From contig NZ_KL591012.1 in assembly GCF_000716335.1 (NCBI RefSeq), positions 75,053 through 139,052 on the forward strand: DNA of 64,000 bases, given 5' to 3'. The notes under the pieces are model-generated. The model was given only the letters and a program-made list of their open reading frames with translations, was not told the DNA's origin and did not search any database. Of the stretch, positions 50,473 to 59,321 are shown one piece after another. Each line of letters starts with the position of its first letter. The stretch's first letter is position 1. A program made the position numbers and the translations under genes. This DNA is from Streptomyces sp. NRRL S-118 (lineage in GTDB: Bacteria; Actinomycetota; Actinomycetes; Streptomycetales; Streptomycetaceae).

Positions 50473-51495
50473 TCACTCCTGCTTCTTGCGGCGCGTGCCG
50501 AAGACGATCTCGTCCCAGCTCGGGACCGCCGCCCGGCGGCCCGGGCGGACGCCGTCCGCCTCCGCCTGCCGGTCGGTGGTGCCGGTGAGCCGGTCGCGGT
50601 GACCGCTCACCGCCCGCGGCATGAGCACGTCCGCGTACGCCGAGCCGGCGCCCGCCGAAGCGGCGGGGGCCGGAGGCTCCACCGCGTCCGGTTCCTCGTC
50701 GGGGTCCGTGGGGGAGGAGTCGGCGGCCGGGCGCTCCGGTACGACCATGTCGCCCCGGAAGCTCGGCACGGCCTCCAGCAGGCTGGTCAGCGAGTCCCGC
50801 TCGGGCTCGTCGTCGGTCTCCGGAGCCGGCGGCGGAACCGGGGTGCGGTCCAGCGGCCGGTCGCGCGGCAGCCGCGCGATCCGGGGTACGAAGGGGAAGC
50901 TCGGCTCCTGCACCGCCACGGCGTCGTCGGTCTCGCCGATCAGCGCCCGTGCCTCGTCGTCCACGGCCTGGACGAGCCGCCTGGGCGGGTCGTACGTCCA
51001 GCTCGCCGAGTGCACCTCGCCCGCGACCCGGTAGACCAGCAGGACCTCCCAGGTGCCGTCGTCCCGGCGCCAGGAGTCCCACACCACGGTGTCCTTGTCG
51101 GCGCCGCGCAGCAGCAGCCGCTCCTGCACCGCCTCGCCGAGCTGCGGACCGGTGTTCTCACCGGGACGGCGCACGGGGGTCTTGCGGGCCCGTTCGGCCA
51201 TGAAGGCGCGCTCCGCGAGCACGGGGCCCTCGAAACGGCGCACCCGCTCGACCGGGATGCCGGCGAGCTGGGCGACCTCCTCCGCGGAGGCACCGGCCCG
51301 TATCCGCGCCTGGATGTCACGCGGGCGGAGGTGGCTCTCCACCTCGATCTCGATCTGACCCAGCCGGGCGCGGTCGTTGCGTACGGCGGCGCGCAGGCGT
51401 TCGTCGATCGGAAGCGTGTACTCCGTGTTGTCAGCAGCCTTCAGCACCAGTCGTGTGCCGTCGTTGGAGACGGCCACGACACGCAGTTCGGGCAT
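50473..51495 (-). CDS. sepH: SepH, FtsZ-binding cell division protein (DUF3071)
   Basis: A 340-residue protein. The N-terminal DUF3071 domain (about 1-170) begins MPELRVVAVSNDGTRLVLKA and contains a helix-turn-helix-like segment IQARIRAGASAEEVAQLAGI, then PVERVRRFEGPVLAER. The rest is a long acidic, Pro-rich, disordered region, ending in the conserved short motif PSWDEIVFGTRRKK. SepH is known to bind FtsZ and promote filament assembly and sporulation septation in Streptomyces. ATG 51495 has GGGAGGT five bases upstream. Confidence 0.93.
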   Translation of the reverse strand: MPELRVVAVSNDGTRLVLKAADNTEYTLPIDERLRAAVRNDRARLGQIEIEVESHLRPRDIQARIRAGASAEEVAQLAGIPVERVRRFEGPVLAERAFMAERARKTPVRRPGENTGPQLGEAVQERLLLRGADKDTVVWDSWRRDDGTWEVLLVYRVAGEVHSASWTYDPPRRLVQAVDDEARALIGETDDAVAVQEPSFPFVPRIARLPRDRPLDRTPVPPPAPETDDEPERDSLTSLLEAVPSFRGDMVVPERPAADSSPTDPDEEPDAVEPPAPAASAGAGSAYADVLMPRAVSGHRDRLTGTTDRQAEADGVRPGRRAAVPSWDEIVFGTRRKKQE

Positions 51496-51967
51496 GGGGA
51501 CCTCCCGGGTGGTGCCTGCCGACGTCACCTGCGTCGCTGCTTCCGCTAGTCGAGTGTGGCCTGCCCGGGTGCAGCCTGCCACAACCTTGCCGAGTTGCCC
51601 GGCGTGTCGGGCATGGGCCCTGGAACGCCGTTATGGCACGGTTACCTATTTGCAACGCAGGGTGACCATGACGATCACTCTGTGCAGCAGGTGTCCGTAC
51701 GGTGCCGCGGCGCCGCCGGATCGAGTGCCATGTGAGGCCCCCTCCCGTTGGTCCCGGACACCCGTCAAGGACCGGAGCCCAGGGTTCGCCACAGTACTCC
51801 ATTCGGGCCACCAGGGTGGACCGGCGCGCCGTCGAAGTTGTCGCGCGGCGCGCCAGTTGGACTCCGCCGGCTATTCCCCGTGCACGCCATCCTTCACGCA
51901 ATCAACGCAAACGGAACTATTCGATTTCGGTCATGGGGCGCGGCACCCCCAAGGGCTCGACGGAGCG
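51496..51967. other. Gap upstream of sepH
   Basis: No gene is supported here. The region contains a possible sepH promoter (51628-51655) and a more AT-rich stretch around 51890-51930. The stop codon of the FAD oxidase gene is at its right edge, so the right half is its downstream region; I see no clear terminator. Confidence 0.4.
51628..51655 (-). promoter_or_regulatory. Candidate sepH promoter
   Basis: On the reverse strand TTGCAA (51655-51650) and TAACGG (51633-51628) are 16 bp apart, like a HrdB-type promoter. The leader to the sepH ATG would be about 125 nt. Confidence 0.4.
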
Positions 51968-53302
51968 TCAGTCGCCCAGCACCCGCCGCAGATAGTCGTT
52001 GCCGAACAGCCGGTCCGGGTCCAGCCGGTCCCGCAGAGCGGTGAACTCGCCGAACCGCGGATAGACCCCGGCGAAGTACGCCGCGTCCCGCGTGTGCACC
52101 TTGCCCCAGTGCGGCCGGCCCCCGTGCGCCGTCATGATCCGTTCCGCGGACGTGAAGTAGGCGTGGTACGGCGTGCCCTTGTACATGTGCACCGCGATGT
52201 ACGCCGTCTCCCGGCCCGACGCCGTCGAGAGGGTGATGTCGTCCGCGGGGGCCGTGCGCACCTCCACCGGGAAGCTGACCCGCAGCGGCGACCGGTCGAC
52301 CATGGCCTTCAGCTCGCGCAGCGCGCCGATGGCCGCCTCGCGCGGGAGCGCGTACTCCATCTCCACGAACCGCACCCGGCGCGGACTGGTGAACACCTTG
52401 TACGGGATGTCCGTGTACGTACGGGCGGACAGGGCCCGGCTGGAGATCCTGGCGATCGCCGGGACGGCGGCCGGGGCGGCCCGGCCGACCGAGTTCACCA
52501 CCTGGAAGAGCCCGTTGGAGAGGAACTCGTCCTCGATCCAGCCGCTGATCCGGCCGGGCGGCGCGGCGGGACCGGCGCTGCGGTTGTTGCGCTTGGTGGT
52601 GCAGTTGCCGGTGTGCGGGAACCAGTAGAACTCGAAGTGCTCGTTCTCCGCGTGCAGCGCGTCGAACTCCGAGGTGACCTTGTCGAAGGTCATCGGCTCC
52701 TCGCGCGCGGTGAGCAGGAAGACCGGCTCGACGGCGAAGGTGATGGCCGAGACCACCCCCAGGGCGCCGAGCCCGATCCGGGCGGCCGCGAAGACGTCCG
52801 GGTTCTCCTTCTCGGAACAGGTCATCACCCGGCCGTCCGCCGTGACCAGTTCCAGCTCCCTGATCTGCGCGGCGATCGAGGCCGAGTCCCGGCCCGTGCC
52901 GTGCGTCCCGGTGCTGGTCGCCCCCGCCACCGTCTGCTCCATGATGTCGCCCATGTTCGTGAGCGACAGGCCCTCCCGGGCCAGGGCCACGTTCAGCCGC
53001 TTCAGCGGAGTGCCGGACTCCACCGTCACGGTCATCGCGCGGCGGTCGATGCGGCGGATCCCGGTGAGGAGGTCCGGCCGGATCAGCAGCCCGTCGGTCG
53101 CGGCTATGGAGGTGAAGGAGTGCCCCGTACCCACGGTCTTGACCCGCAGCCCCTGCTCGGCGGCCCCGCGCACCGCGTCGACCAGCTCCGCCACGGAGGC
53201 GGGGCGCGCTTCCCGTACGGGCCGGACGGCGACGTTGCCCGCCCAGTTACGCCACGTGTCCCTGCCGCTCCGACTGTTCAGACTGTGCAGAGTCCTGCTC
53301 AC
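51968..53302 (-). CDS. FAD-linked sugar-lactone/alditol oxidase (D-arabinono-1,4-lactone oxidase family)
   Basis: A 444-residue flavoprotein of the VAO family. The FAD domain (about 25-190) has ELVDAVRGAAEQGLRVKTVG followed by TGHSFTSIAATDGLLI; the His of GHSF matches the residue covalently joined to FAD in S. coelicolor alditol oxidase. GATSTGTHGTG and GLGALGVVSAITFAVEP are further FAD-binding parts. The C-terminal ALO domain ends PRFGEFTALRDRLDPDRLFG. It may oxidise aldonolactones or polyols with O2. The GTG at 53302 has GGGAGGGG upstream. Its first 56 nt overlap the MFS gene on the same strand, suggesting coupling. Confidence 0.85.
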   Translation of the reverse strand: MSRTLHSLNSRSGRDTWRNWAGNVAVRPVREARPASVAELVDAVRGAAEQGLRVKTVGTGHSFTSIAATDGLLIRPDLLTGIRRIDRRAMTVTVESGTPLKRLNVALAREGLSLTNMGDIMEQTVAGATSTGTHGTGRDSASIAAQIRELELVTADGRVMTCSEKENPDVFAAARIGLGALGVVSAITFAVEPVFLLTAREEPMTFDKVTSEFDALHAENEHFEFYWFPHTGNCTTKRNNRSAGPAAPPGRISGWIEDEFLSNGLFQVVNSVGRAAPAAVPAIARISSRALSARTYTDIPYKVFTSPRRVRFVEMEYALPREAAIGALRELKAMVDRSPLRVSFPVEVRTAPADDITLSTASGRETAYIAVHMYKGTPYHAYFTSAERIMTAHGGRPHWGKVHTRDAAYFAGVYPRFGEFTALRDRLDPDRLFGNDYLRRVLGD

Positions 53303-54503
53303 GCCGCCCCTCCCGCGTCGGTACCGGCTCGCGCAGCCGGCGGTACCCCAGGAACGCCACCACGGCCGCCAGCACCCCCGCAATGCCGGGCACCGCGTAC
53401 CCCGCCGCCGCTCCGTGTGCGTCGACCACCCAGCCGGCGGCCGAGGAGCCGAGCGCCACGCCGACCGCGAGCCCGGTACCCGTCCAGGACATGCCCTCGG
53501 TCAGTTTGGTGCGCGGTACGTGCGCCTCGACGAGGGCCATGGTCGTCACCATCGTCGGTGCGATGGCAAGGCCCGCGACAAAGAGCGCCACGGCCAGGAC
53601 AGGCAGGCTCCCGGCCAGTTGGAGGGGGATCATACTCACGGCCATCGCGCAGACACCCAGGACCCAGCGGCGCGACGGCTCACCCTTCAGGTGCAGCAGG
53701 CCGAAGACCGCACCCGCGAGACAGGAGCCCAGCGCGTAGACCGCCAGCACCAGGCTCGCGGCGGCCTTGTGCCCCTCCTCCTCGGCGAAGGCCACCGTCA
53801 CCACGTCCACCGCCCCGAAGATCGCGCCCGTGGCGACGAAGGCGGCCACCAGCACCTGCAGACCGGGGGAGCGCAGCGCGCTGCCGCCGGTGTGCTGCTC
53901 CACGGGGTGCGGCACCGGCTCGGTGGCGCGCTGCGCGGTCAGCCACCACACGCCCACCGCCAGGAACACGGCCGCCAGCAGCGGTCCCGCCTCCGGGAAC
54001 CAGATCGTCGACAGCCCGATGGAGACGATGGGGCCGAAGATGAAGCACACCTCGTCGATGATCGACTCGAAGGAGTACGCCGTGTGCAGCTCCCGCGCGG
54101 AGCCCTCGTAGATCGACGCCCAGCGGGCCCGGGTCATCGCCCCGATGCTGGGCACGCAGCCGGCGGCGGCCGTGAAGGCGAACATCGTCCAGTCCGGCAG
54201 GCCCTGCTGCGCGCAGAGCAGCAGACCCGCCACCGCCGCCACCGTGATGAGCGTCGCCGGGCGCAGCACCCGGCGCTGGCCGTACCGGTCCACGAGCCGG
54301 GAGACCTGCGGGCCGAGCACCGCGGCGGAGACGGCGAGGGTCGCCGAGAGCGCCCCCGCCAGCCCGTAGCGCCCGGTGAGCTGCGAGACCATCGTGACGA
54401 TGCCGATGCCCATCATGGCCAGCGGCATCCGGCCGAGGAATCCGGCGAGGGAGAACCCCACGGTGCCGGGGGCGGCGAAGATCGCGCGGTAGGGACTGGG
54501 CAA
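53247..54503 (-). CDS. MFS transporter, 12-TM
   Basis: A 418-residue carrier with about twelve hydrophobic helices. It has FSLAGFLGRMPLAMMGIGIV at the start, the loop motif VSRLVDRYGQRRVLRPA between helices 2 and 3, and a hydrophilic C-tail QDSAQSEQSERQ. The start is TTG with GGAG 6 nt upstream. Its 3' end overlaps the oxidase gene, so the two probably form an operon; the carrier may export or import a compound related to the oxidase substrate, or be independent. It diverges from ferrochelatase. Confidence 0.85.
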   Translation of the reverse strand: MPSPYRAIFAAPGTVGFSLAGFLGRMPLAMMGIGIVTMVSQLTGRYGLAGALSATLAVSAAVLGPQVSRLVDRYGQRRVLRPATLITVAAVAGLLLCAQQGLPDWTMFAFTAAAGCVPSIGAMTRARWASIYEGSARELHTAYSFESIIDEVCFIFGPIVSIGLSTIWFPEAGPLLAAVFLAVGVWWLTAQRATEPVPHPVEQHTGGSALRSPGLQVLVAAFVATGAIFGAVDVVTVAFAEEEGHKAAASLVLAVYALGSCLAGAVFGLLHLKGEPSRRWVLGVCAMAVSMIPLQLAGSLPVLAVALFVAGLAIAPTMVTTMALVEAHVPRTKLTEGMSWTGTGLAVGVALGSSAAGWVVDAHGAAAGYAVPGIAGVLAAVVAFLGYRRLREPVPTREGRREQDSAQSEQSERQGHVA

Positions 54504-54654
54504 GGGGTACTCCGGCCGGTCGGGCGGTCAGGCAGAGGGGCGTAGCGGCACGCAACGGCGCGTAGCAGTGCGTAAGGCGCATGGGCAGTCTTCACAGGTT
54601 ACGCCCGAACGGGTGAGCCCGCACGGCGGTTTCTCCGCCGCCGGACCCGGGTGG

Positions 54655-54667
54655 CAGGATCGATCCC
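54655..54667 (+). promoter_or_regulatory. Leaderless promoter of the ferrochelatase gene
   Basis: CAGGAT (54655-54660) ends 7 nt before the ATG at 54668. No ribosome site precedes this ATG, so the message probably starts with it. Confidence 0.5.
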
Positions 54668-55795
54668 ATGTCCGATCAGCGCGATCCAGCCCCCTACGAC
54701 GCCCTGCTGCTGCTCTCCTTCGGCGGCCCCGAGGGCCCCGACGACGTGGTCCCGTTCCTGGAGAACGTCACCCGCGGCCGCGGCATCCCCAAGGAGCGGC
54801 TGAAGGAGGTGGGGCAGCACTACTTCCTCTTCGGCGGCGTCAGCCCGATCAACGAGCAGAACCGCGCCCTGCTGGCCGCGCTGCGCAAGGACTTCGCGGA
54901 CGCGGGTCTCGACCTGCCCGTGCACTGGGGCAACCGGAACTGGGCGCCGTACCTGACCGACACCCTCCGCGAGATGGTCCGGGCCGGCCACCGCCGCATC
55001 GCGGTCCTCGCCACCAGCGCGTACGCGTCGTACTCCGGCTGCCGCCAGTACCGGGAGAACCTCGCGGACGCCCTCGCGACCATGGAGGCGGAGGGCCTGC
55101 CGCGGCCGCGCGTCGACAAGCTGCGCCACTACTTCAACCACCCCGGGTTCGTCCGGCCCATGATCGACGGCGTCCTGGCGTCGCTCGCGGAGCTGGACGA
55201 GTCCGTCCGCGCGGGCGCCCACCTCGCCTTCACCACCCACTCCATCCCGGTCTCCGCCGCCGACACCTCCGGGCCCGTCGAGGAGCACGGGGAGGGCGGT
55301 GCCTACGTGAAGGAGCACCTGGACGTGGCGCGGCTCATCGCCGACGCCGTACGGGACGAGACGGGCATCGAGCACCCGTGGGAACTCGTCTACCAGTCGC
55401 GCAGCGGCGCCCCGCACATCCCGTGGCTGGAGCCGGACATCTGCGACCACCTGGAGGCACTGCACGGCGCCGGGGCGCCCGCGGTCGTGATGGTGCCGAT
55501 CGGGTTCGTCTCGGACCACATGGAGGTCCTGTACGACCTGGACACCGAAGCCACCGCGAAGGCCGCGGAGCTGGGCCTGCCGGTGCGCAGGTCGGCCACC
55601 GTGGGCGCCGACCCGCGCTTCGCCGCGGCCGTCCGCGACCTCGTCCTGGAGCGGGCGGCGGCGGAGCGGGGCACAGTGGTGGAGCGCTGCGCGCTCGGCG
55701 CACTGGGCCCTTCGCACGACCTGTGCCCCATCGGCTGCTGCCCGGCCCGGGCCCCGCGGCCCGCGGCGGCGGGCGCCGACAGCCCGTACGCGTAA
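54668..55795 (+). CDS. hemH: Ferrochelatase, actinobacterial (coproporphyrin III) type
   Basis: A 375-residue chelatase that inserts Fe2+ into the porphyrin. Actinobacteria use the coproporphyrin-dependent route, in which this enzyme (CpfC) acts before the last step. Key parts are [15 protein letters not shown] near the start, the metal-site histidine in [15 protein letters not shown], and [17 protein letters not shown]. Four cysteines near the C-terminus ([20 protein letters not shown]) are the kind of cluster that binds [2Fe-2S] in actinobacterial enzymes. An inositol-phosphatase-family gene follows 9 bp later. Confidence 0.92.
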   Translation: MSDQRDPAPYDALLLLSFGGPEGPDDVVPFLENVTRGRGIPKERLKEVGQHYFLFGGVSPINEQNRALLAALRKDFADAGLDLPVHWGNRNWAPYLTDTLREMVRAGHRRIAVLATSAYASYSGCRQYRENLADALATMEAEGLPRPRVDKLRHYFNHPGFVRPMIDGVLASLAELDESVRAGAHLAFTTHSIPVSAADTSGPVEEHGEGGAYVKEHLDVARLIADAVRDETGIEHPWELVYQSRSGAPHIPWLEPDICDHLEALHGAGAPAVVMVPIGFVSDHMEVLYDLDTEATAKAAELGLPVRRSATVGADPRFAAAVRDLVLERAAAERGTVVERCALGALGPSHDLCPIGCCPARAPRPAAAGADSPYA

Positions 55796-55804
55796 GGAGA
55801 CCCC

Positions 55805-56608
55805 GTGACGAGCCACCCGCTCCCCGACGAGCTGCTCGAGCCGGCCCTGGAAGCCGCGCGGCGGGCCGGTGCGCTGCTGCGCGACGGCCGCCCCGCCGAC
55901 CTCGGCGTCCGGGCCACCAAGTCCAGCCCCATCGACGTCGTCACCGAGATGGACATCGCCGCCGAGAAGCTGATCGCCGGCTTCCTCGCCGAGCACCGGC
56001 CGGACGACGGCCTCCTCGGCGAGGAGGGCGGCGTGACGGAGGGCGTCAGCGGCGTCCGCTGGGTGGTCGACCCGCTCGACGGCACCGTGAACTACCTCTA
56101 CGGCCTGCCGACGTGGGCGGTGTCCATCGCCGCCGAACGGGACGGCGAGACCCTCGTGGGGGTCGTGGTGGTCCCCATGCGCGACGAGACGTTCCACGCC
56201 GTGCTCGGCGGCGGCGCGTTCCTGAACGGCCGGCCCCTCCGCTGCCGTCCCGCACCCCCGCTGGACCAGGCCCTGGTGTCCACCGGCTTCAACTACGTCG
56301 CCGAGGTCCGAGCCCACCAGGCGGACGTGGCGCAGCGGCTCATCCCGCGGGTGCGTGACATCCGCCGCGGCGGCTCGGCGGCGGTCGACCTCGCCGACGT
56401 GGCGGCCGGCCGTCTGGACGGCTACTACGAGCGCGGGCTCCACCCCTGGGACCTGGCGGCCGGCGCCCTGCTCGCCCGCGAGGCCGGCGCCCTGACCGGC
56501 GGGCGCCCCGGCTCGCCCCCGTCGCGCGAACTGACGGTGGCGGCGTCCCCCGGCGTCCTCGAGCCGCTCCAGGAGCTGCTGGAGGAGTTCGGCGCCTGGC
56601 ACGACTGA
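55805..56608 (+). CDS. Inositol monophosphatase family enzyme
   Basis: A 267-residue Mg2+-dependent phosphatase. The metal motifs are complete: LLGEEGG, VDPLDGTVNYLYG and HPWDLAAGALLAREAG. Family members act on inositol-1-phosphate, histidinol phosphate, fructose-1,6-bisphosphate or 3'-phosphoadenosine phosphate, and these motifs alone do not separate them. AAGGAGA precedes the GTG start. It is probably co-transcribed with ferrochelatase and ends at a strong terminator. Confidence 0.9.
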   Translation: MTSHPLPDELLEPALEAARRAGALLRDGRPADLGVRATKSSPIDVVTEMDIAAEKLIAGFLAEHRPDDGLLGEEGGVTEGVSGVRWVVDPLDGTVNYLYGLPTWAVSIAAERDGETLVGVVVVPMRDETFHAVLGGGAFLNGRPLRCRPAPPLDQALVSTGFNYVAEVRAHQADVAQRLIPRVRDIRRGGSAAVDLADVAAGRLDGYYERGLHPWDLAAGALLAREAGALTGGRPGSPPSRELTVAASPGVLEPLQELLEEFGAWHD

Positions 56609-56659
56609 GCACCGGTGCGCCGGTGCCCGCCCCGTACGCGGGAGCGCGACCGGACACAG

Positions 56660-56700
56660 CGAGCGGCCCCGATGTCATACCCGGACATCGGGGCCGCTCG
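56660..56700. terminator. Terminator after the hemH operon
   Basis: A perfect 17-bp stem with CGAGCGGCCCCGATGTC as its left arm, and a 7-nt loop. It lies between convergent genes and can act on both strands. Confidence 0.9.
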
Positions 56701-56722
56701 TTCCTGCGGGTTCGGACGGGCC

Positions 56723-56896
56723 TCAGGCCGTCGCGGCGCCGATCTCCACGCCGTGTTCGGCGGCGAGGCGGCGCAGGTCTTCGAGCTCCTCCTGCTCCAC
56801 GTCGGCCAGGAAGTCGTCGCCCGTCTCACGTGCCTGCGTGAGGTGGGACTCCGCGGCCTTTATGCGCTGCAGCAGTCCTGTCGTGAAAGCGTCCAT
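56723..56896 (-). CDS. Small conserved helical protein
   Basis: A 57-residue protein, nearly all helix: TTGLLQRIKAAESHLTQARE followed by DDFLADVEQEELEDLRRLAA. It looks like an antiparallel helical hairpin. No function is known to me. The ATG at 56896 has GAGGGGG upstream; an ATG six codons earlier lacks one. It stands alone and converges on the inositol-phosphatase gene. Confidence 0.65.
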   Translation of the reverse strand: MDAFTTGLLQRIKAAESHLTQARETGDDFLADVEQEELEDLRRLAAEHGVEIGAATA

Positions 56897-57222
56897 CGTG
56901 CGCCCCCTCGTCATGGGTCAGTGGCACGGGGGTGTGCCGAGGGTCGGTCGATCGGTAGGTGATCACGCACGGCACCTCTGGGGGACAGAGCGGTTCGTGG
57001 CGCGCCACATACACGGCGTGATCTCGGGTGTGCAGACGTCCTCCCCCAGTGCTGTCTCACAGAAACCTCAAGTCGTTCGTGAATCCGGTGAATTCCCGGT
57101 GCCGGAGCCGTGACCAGCGCTCTTGCGGCCAAGTGCCTTACCGCCGGTTTACGCGCGTAAGGGGCAGGATGGATGCACACAGTCAACCGCCCGGACCCGG
57201 GCTCGGAGGAAGGATCAGCGCC
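56897..57222. other. Divergent region upstream of cutR
   Basis: A 326-bp gap with promoters for the small helical gene and for cutR. It contains the perfect palindrome TTACGCGCGTAA and a CAGGAT hexamer (57165-57170) that may be the cutR -10. No gene seen. Confidence 0.5.
57149..57160. promoter_or_regulatory. Perfect 12-bp palindrome before cutR
   Basis: TTACGCGCGTAA lies 4 bp upstream of CAGGAT, in the spacer of the likely cutR promoter. It is preceded by CTTACCGCCGG, giving a second TTAC half site 14 bp to the left. It is a candidate autoregulatory site for CutR. Confidence 0.5.
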
Positions 57223-57876
57223 GTGCGCGTACTCGTCGTCGAGGACGAGCAGCTGCTCGCCGATGCGGTGGCCACCGGACTGCGCCGGGAGGCCATGGCC
57301 GTCGACGTCGTGTACGACGGGGCGGCGGCCCTGGAACGCATCGGGGTCAACGACTACGACGTCGTCGTCCTCGACCGCGACCTGCCGCTCGTCCACGGCG
57401 ACGACGTCTGCCGCAAGATCGTCGACCTGGGCATGGCCACCCGCGTCCTGATGCTCACCGCCTCCGGTGACGTCAGCGACCGCGTGGAGGGCCTGGAGAT
57501 CGGCGCCGACGACTACCTCCCCAAGCCCTTCGCGTTCAGCGAGCTCATCGCGCGCGTGCGGGCCCTGGGGCGGCGTACGACGGTGCCGCTGCCGCCGGTC
57601 CTGGAGCGGGCGGGCATCAAGCTCGACCCCAACCGCCGCGAGGTCTTCCGCGACGGCAAGGAGATCCAGCTGGCGCCGAAGGAGTTCGCGGTGCTGGAGG
57701 TGCTGATGCGCAGCGAGGGTGCGGTCGTCTCGGCCGAGCAACTGCTGGAGAAGGCCTGGGACGAGAACACGGACCCGTTCACGAACGTCGTCCGGGTCAC
57801 GGTCATGACCCTGCGCCGCAAGCTGGGCGAGCCGCCGGTGATCGTCACCGTGCCGGGCTCCGGTTACCGGATCTGA
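57223..57876 (+). CDS. cutR: CutR, OmpR/PhoB-type response regulator
   Basis: A 217-residue regulator. The receiver domain (1-115) has EDE (7-9), phospho-acceptor in DYDVVVLDRDLPLVHGDD and the Lys of DDYLPKPFAF. The winged-helix DNA-binding domain (about 125-217) has KEIQLAPKEFAVLEVLMRSE, then NVVRVTVMTLRRKLG. Length and neighbours match CutR of S. lividans/S. coelicolor, named for copper-related effects and later tied to antibiotic output and envelope/secretion stress. The GTG start lies behind GGAGGAAGGA. CutS follows 3 nt after the stop. Confidence 0.9.
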   Translation: MRVLVVEDEQLLADAVATGLRREAMAVDVVYDGAAALERIGVNDYDVVVLDRDLPLVHGDDVCRKIVDLGMATRVLMLTASGDVSDRVEGLEIGADDYLPKPFAFSELIARVRALGRRTTVPLPPVLERAGIKLDPNRREVFRDGKEIQLAPKEFAVLEVLMRSEGAVVSAEQLLEKAWDENTDPFTNVVRVTVMTLRRKLGEPPVIVTVPGSGYRI

Positions 57877-57879
57877 GCC

Positions 57880-59109
57880 GTGGCGACGACTCCCGTGCCT
57901 CCCCAGGCACCCCCCAAGCCGACGTGGGACCCCCGGGAACCGGTCCGCCCGTGGCTCCGGCCCACCATCCGGATACGGCTGACGCTGCTGTACGGCGGCA
58001 TGTTCCTGATCGCCGGCATCCTGTTGCTGTCGATCATCTACCTGCTGGCGGCGCAGGCGCTGCACATCGGCAGCGAGCTGCCCTTCCGGATGGTCGAGGG
58101 CACGCTGAGCAGTGACATCTGCAACTTCCCGCCCGGGCCTCCCAGCGCCGAGGAGGCCAACCGGGCGATGAACGCCTGTGTGAACCAGCAGCGCCAGCAC
58201 GCACTGGACGACCTGCTGCGCCGCTCCCTGTTCGCGCTGCTGGGCCTGTCGATCATCGCCTTCGCGTTCGGTTACGCGATGGCGGGCCGGGTCCTGTCCC
58301 CGCTGGGCAAGATCACGCGCACGGCCCGGAACGTGGCCGGCACGGATCTGAGCCGCCGCATCGAGCTGGACGGTCCGGACGACGAGCTGAAGGAGCTCGC
58401 CGACACCTTCGACGACATGCTGGACCGGCTGGAGCGCGCCTTCACCGCCCAGCGGCGGTTCGTCGCCAACGCCTCGCACGAGCTGCGCACGCCGCTGGCG
58501 ATCAACCGCACCCTGCTGGAGGTCCAGCTCTCGGACCCCGACGCCCCCGTCGAGCTGCACCAGCTGGGCCGGACGCTGCTGGCCACGAACGAGCGCAGCG
58601 AACAGCTCGTGGAGGGCCTGCTGCTGCTCGCGCGCAGCGACAACCAGATCGTGGAGCGCAAGGCCGTCGACCTGTCGGAGGTCGCCTCCCGCGCCATCGA
58701 GCAGGTACGGGTCGAGGCGGAGGCGAAGGGCGTGGAGATCCGCGGCGAGCGGGCTCCGGCCGTCGTCCAGGGCAACGGCGTCCTGCTGGAGCGGATCGCC
58801 CTGAACCTCGTGCAGAACGCGGTGCGCTACAACGTGCCCGAGGACGGCTGGGTGGAGGTGACCACCGAGGCGCAGCACGGCCAGGCGGTGCTGGTGGTGT
58901 CGAACACCGGGCCGGTGGTACCCGCCTACGAGATCGACAATCTCTTCGAGCCGTTCCGGAGGCTGCGACAGGAGCGCACCGGCAGCGACAAGGGCGTGGG
59001 GCTGGGGCTCTCGATCGCCCGGTCCGTCGCGCGGGCCCACGGAGGCCGTATCATCGCGGAGCCCCGCGAGGGCGGCGGCCTCGTGATGCGTGTCACCCTT
59101 CCGGTCTGA
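57880..59109 (+). CDS. cutS: CutS, sensor histidine kinase
   Basis: A 409-residue kinase. It has a cytosolic Pro-rich start, membrane segment 1 (about 31-60), a short outer sensor (about 61-110), membrane segment 2 (about 115-137), then HAMP and HisKA with the phospho-His in FVANASHELRTPLA. The ATPase has LVQNAVRYN, and a GVGLGLSIARSVARAHGG box. The sensor loop contains just two cysteines, SDICNFPPG and NACVNQQ, 20 residues apart, which could form a redox-sensitive disulfide outside the cell. It is in an operon with cutR. Confidence 0.92.
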   Translation: MATTPVPPQAPPKPTWDPREPVRPWLRPTIRIRLTLLYGGMFLIAGILLLSIIYLLAAQALHIGSELPFRMVEGTLSSDICNFPPGPPSAEEANRAMNACVNQQRQHALDDLLRRSLFALLGLSIIAFAFGYAMAGRVLSPLGKITRTARNVAGTDLSRRIELDGPDDELKELADTFDDMLDRLERAFTAQRRFVANASHELRTPLAINRTLLEVQLSDPDAPVELHQLGRTLLATNERSEQLVEGLLLLARSDNQIVERKAVDLSEVASRAIEQVRVEAEAKGVEIRGERAPAVVQGNGVLLERIALNLVQNAVRYNVPEDGWVEVTTEAQHGQAVLVVSNTGPVVPAYEIDNLFEPFRRLRQERTGSDKGVGLGLSIARSVARAHGGRIIAEPREGGGLVMRVTLPV

Positions 59110-59181
59110 CACGCGGGGCGACGGTCGTCATCGTGTTCGCTTTGCGCGGAATTTTCGGGACCCGTTCCCGTGTTGACCGTG

Positions 59182-59195
59182 TGTGATCGATCACA
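59182..59195. promoter_or_regulatory. Crp-like 14-bp palindrome
   Basis: TGTGATCGATCACA is a perfect palindrome. Read with the preceding G it is GTG-TGATCG-ATCAC, one base from the Streptomyces Crp motif GTG-N6-GNCAC. It lies 310 bp upstream of the DUF4193 gene and 73 bp after cutS. Confidence 0.5.
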
Positions 59196-59294
59196 AAGGA
59201 CCGTTTCCGGCCATCTACTCTCCGTGATCAAGAATTCCTCCGGAAAACCAGGAAAAGTCCGGGTTTCCGGGGCCCTGGATCACGGGAAGTACAC

Positions 59295-59321
59295 GGGGTG
59301 GCGCCCGTCGGGTGCCACCCC
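59295..59321. terminator. Hairpin between cutS and DUF4193 gene
   Basis: GGGGTGGCGCCC-GTC-GGGTGCCACCCC: a 12-bp stem (one G-T pair) with a 3-nt loop. It may end the cutRS message, although it lies 185 nt beyond the stop. Confidence 0.55.

Noticed and set aside
51377..54043. 888-codon forward open frame over sepH start, FAD oxidase and MFS genes
   Set aside because: Shadow of three reverse-strand genes with complete motifs.
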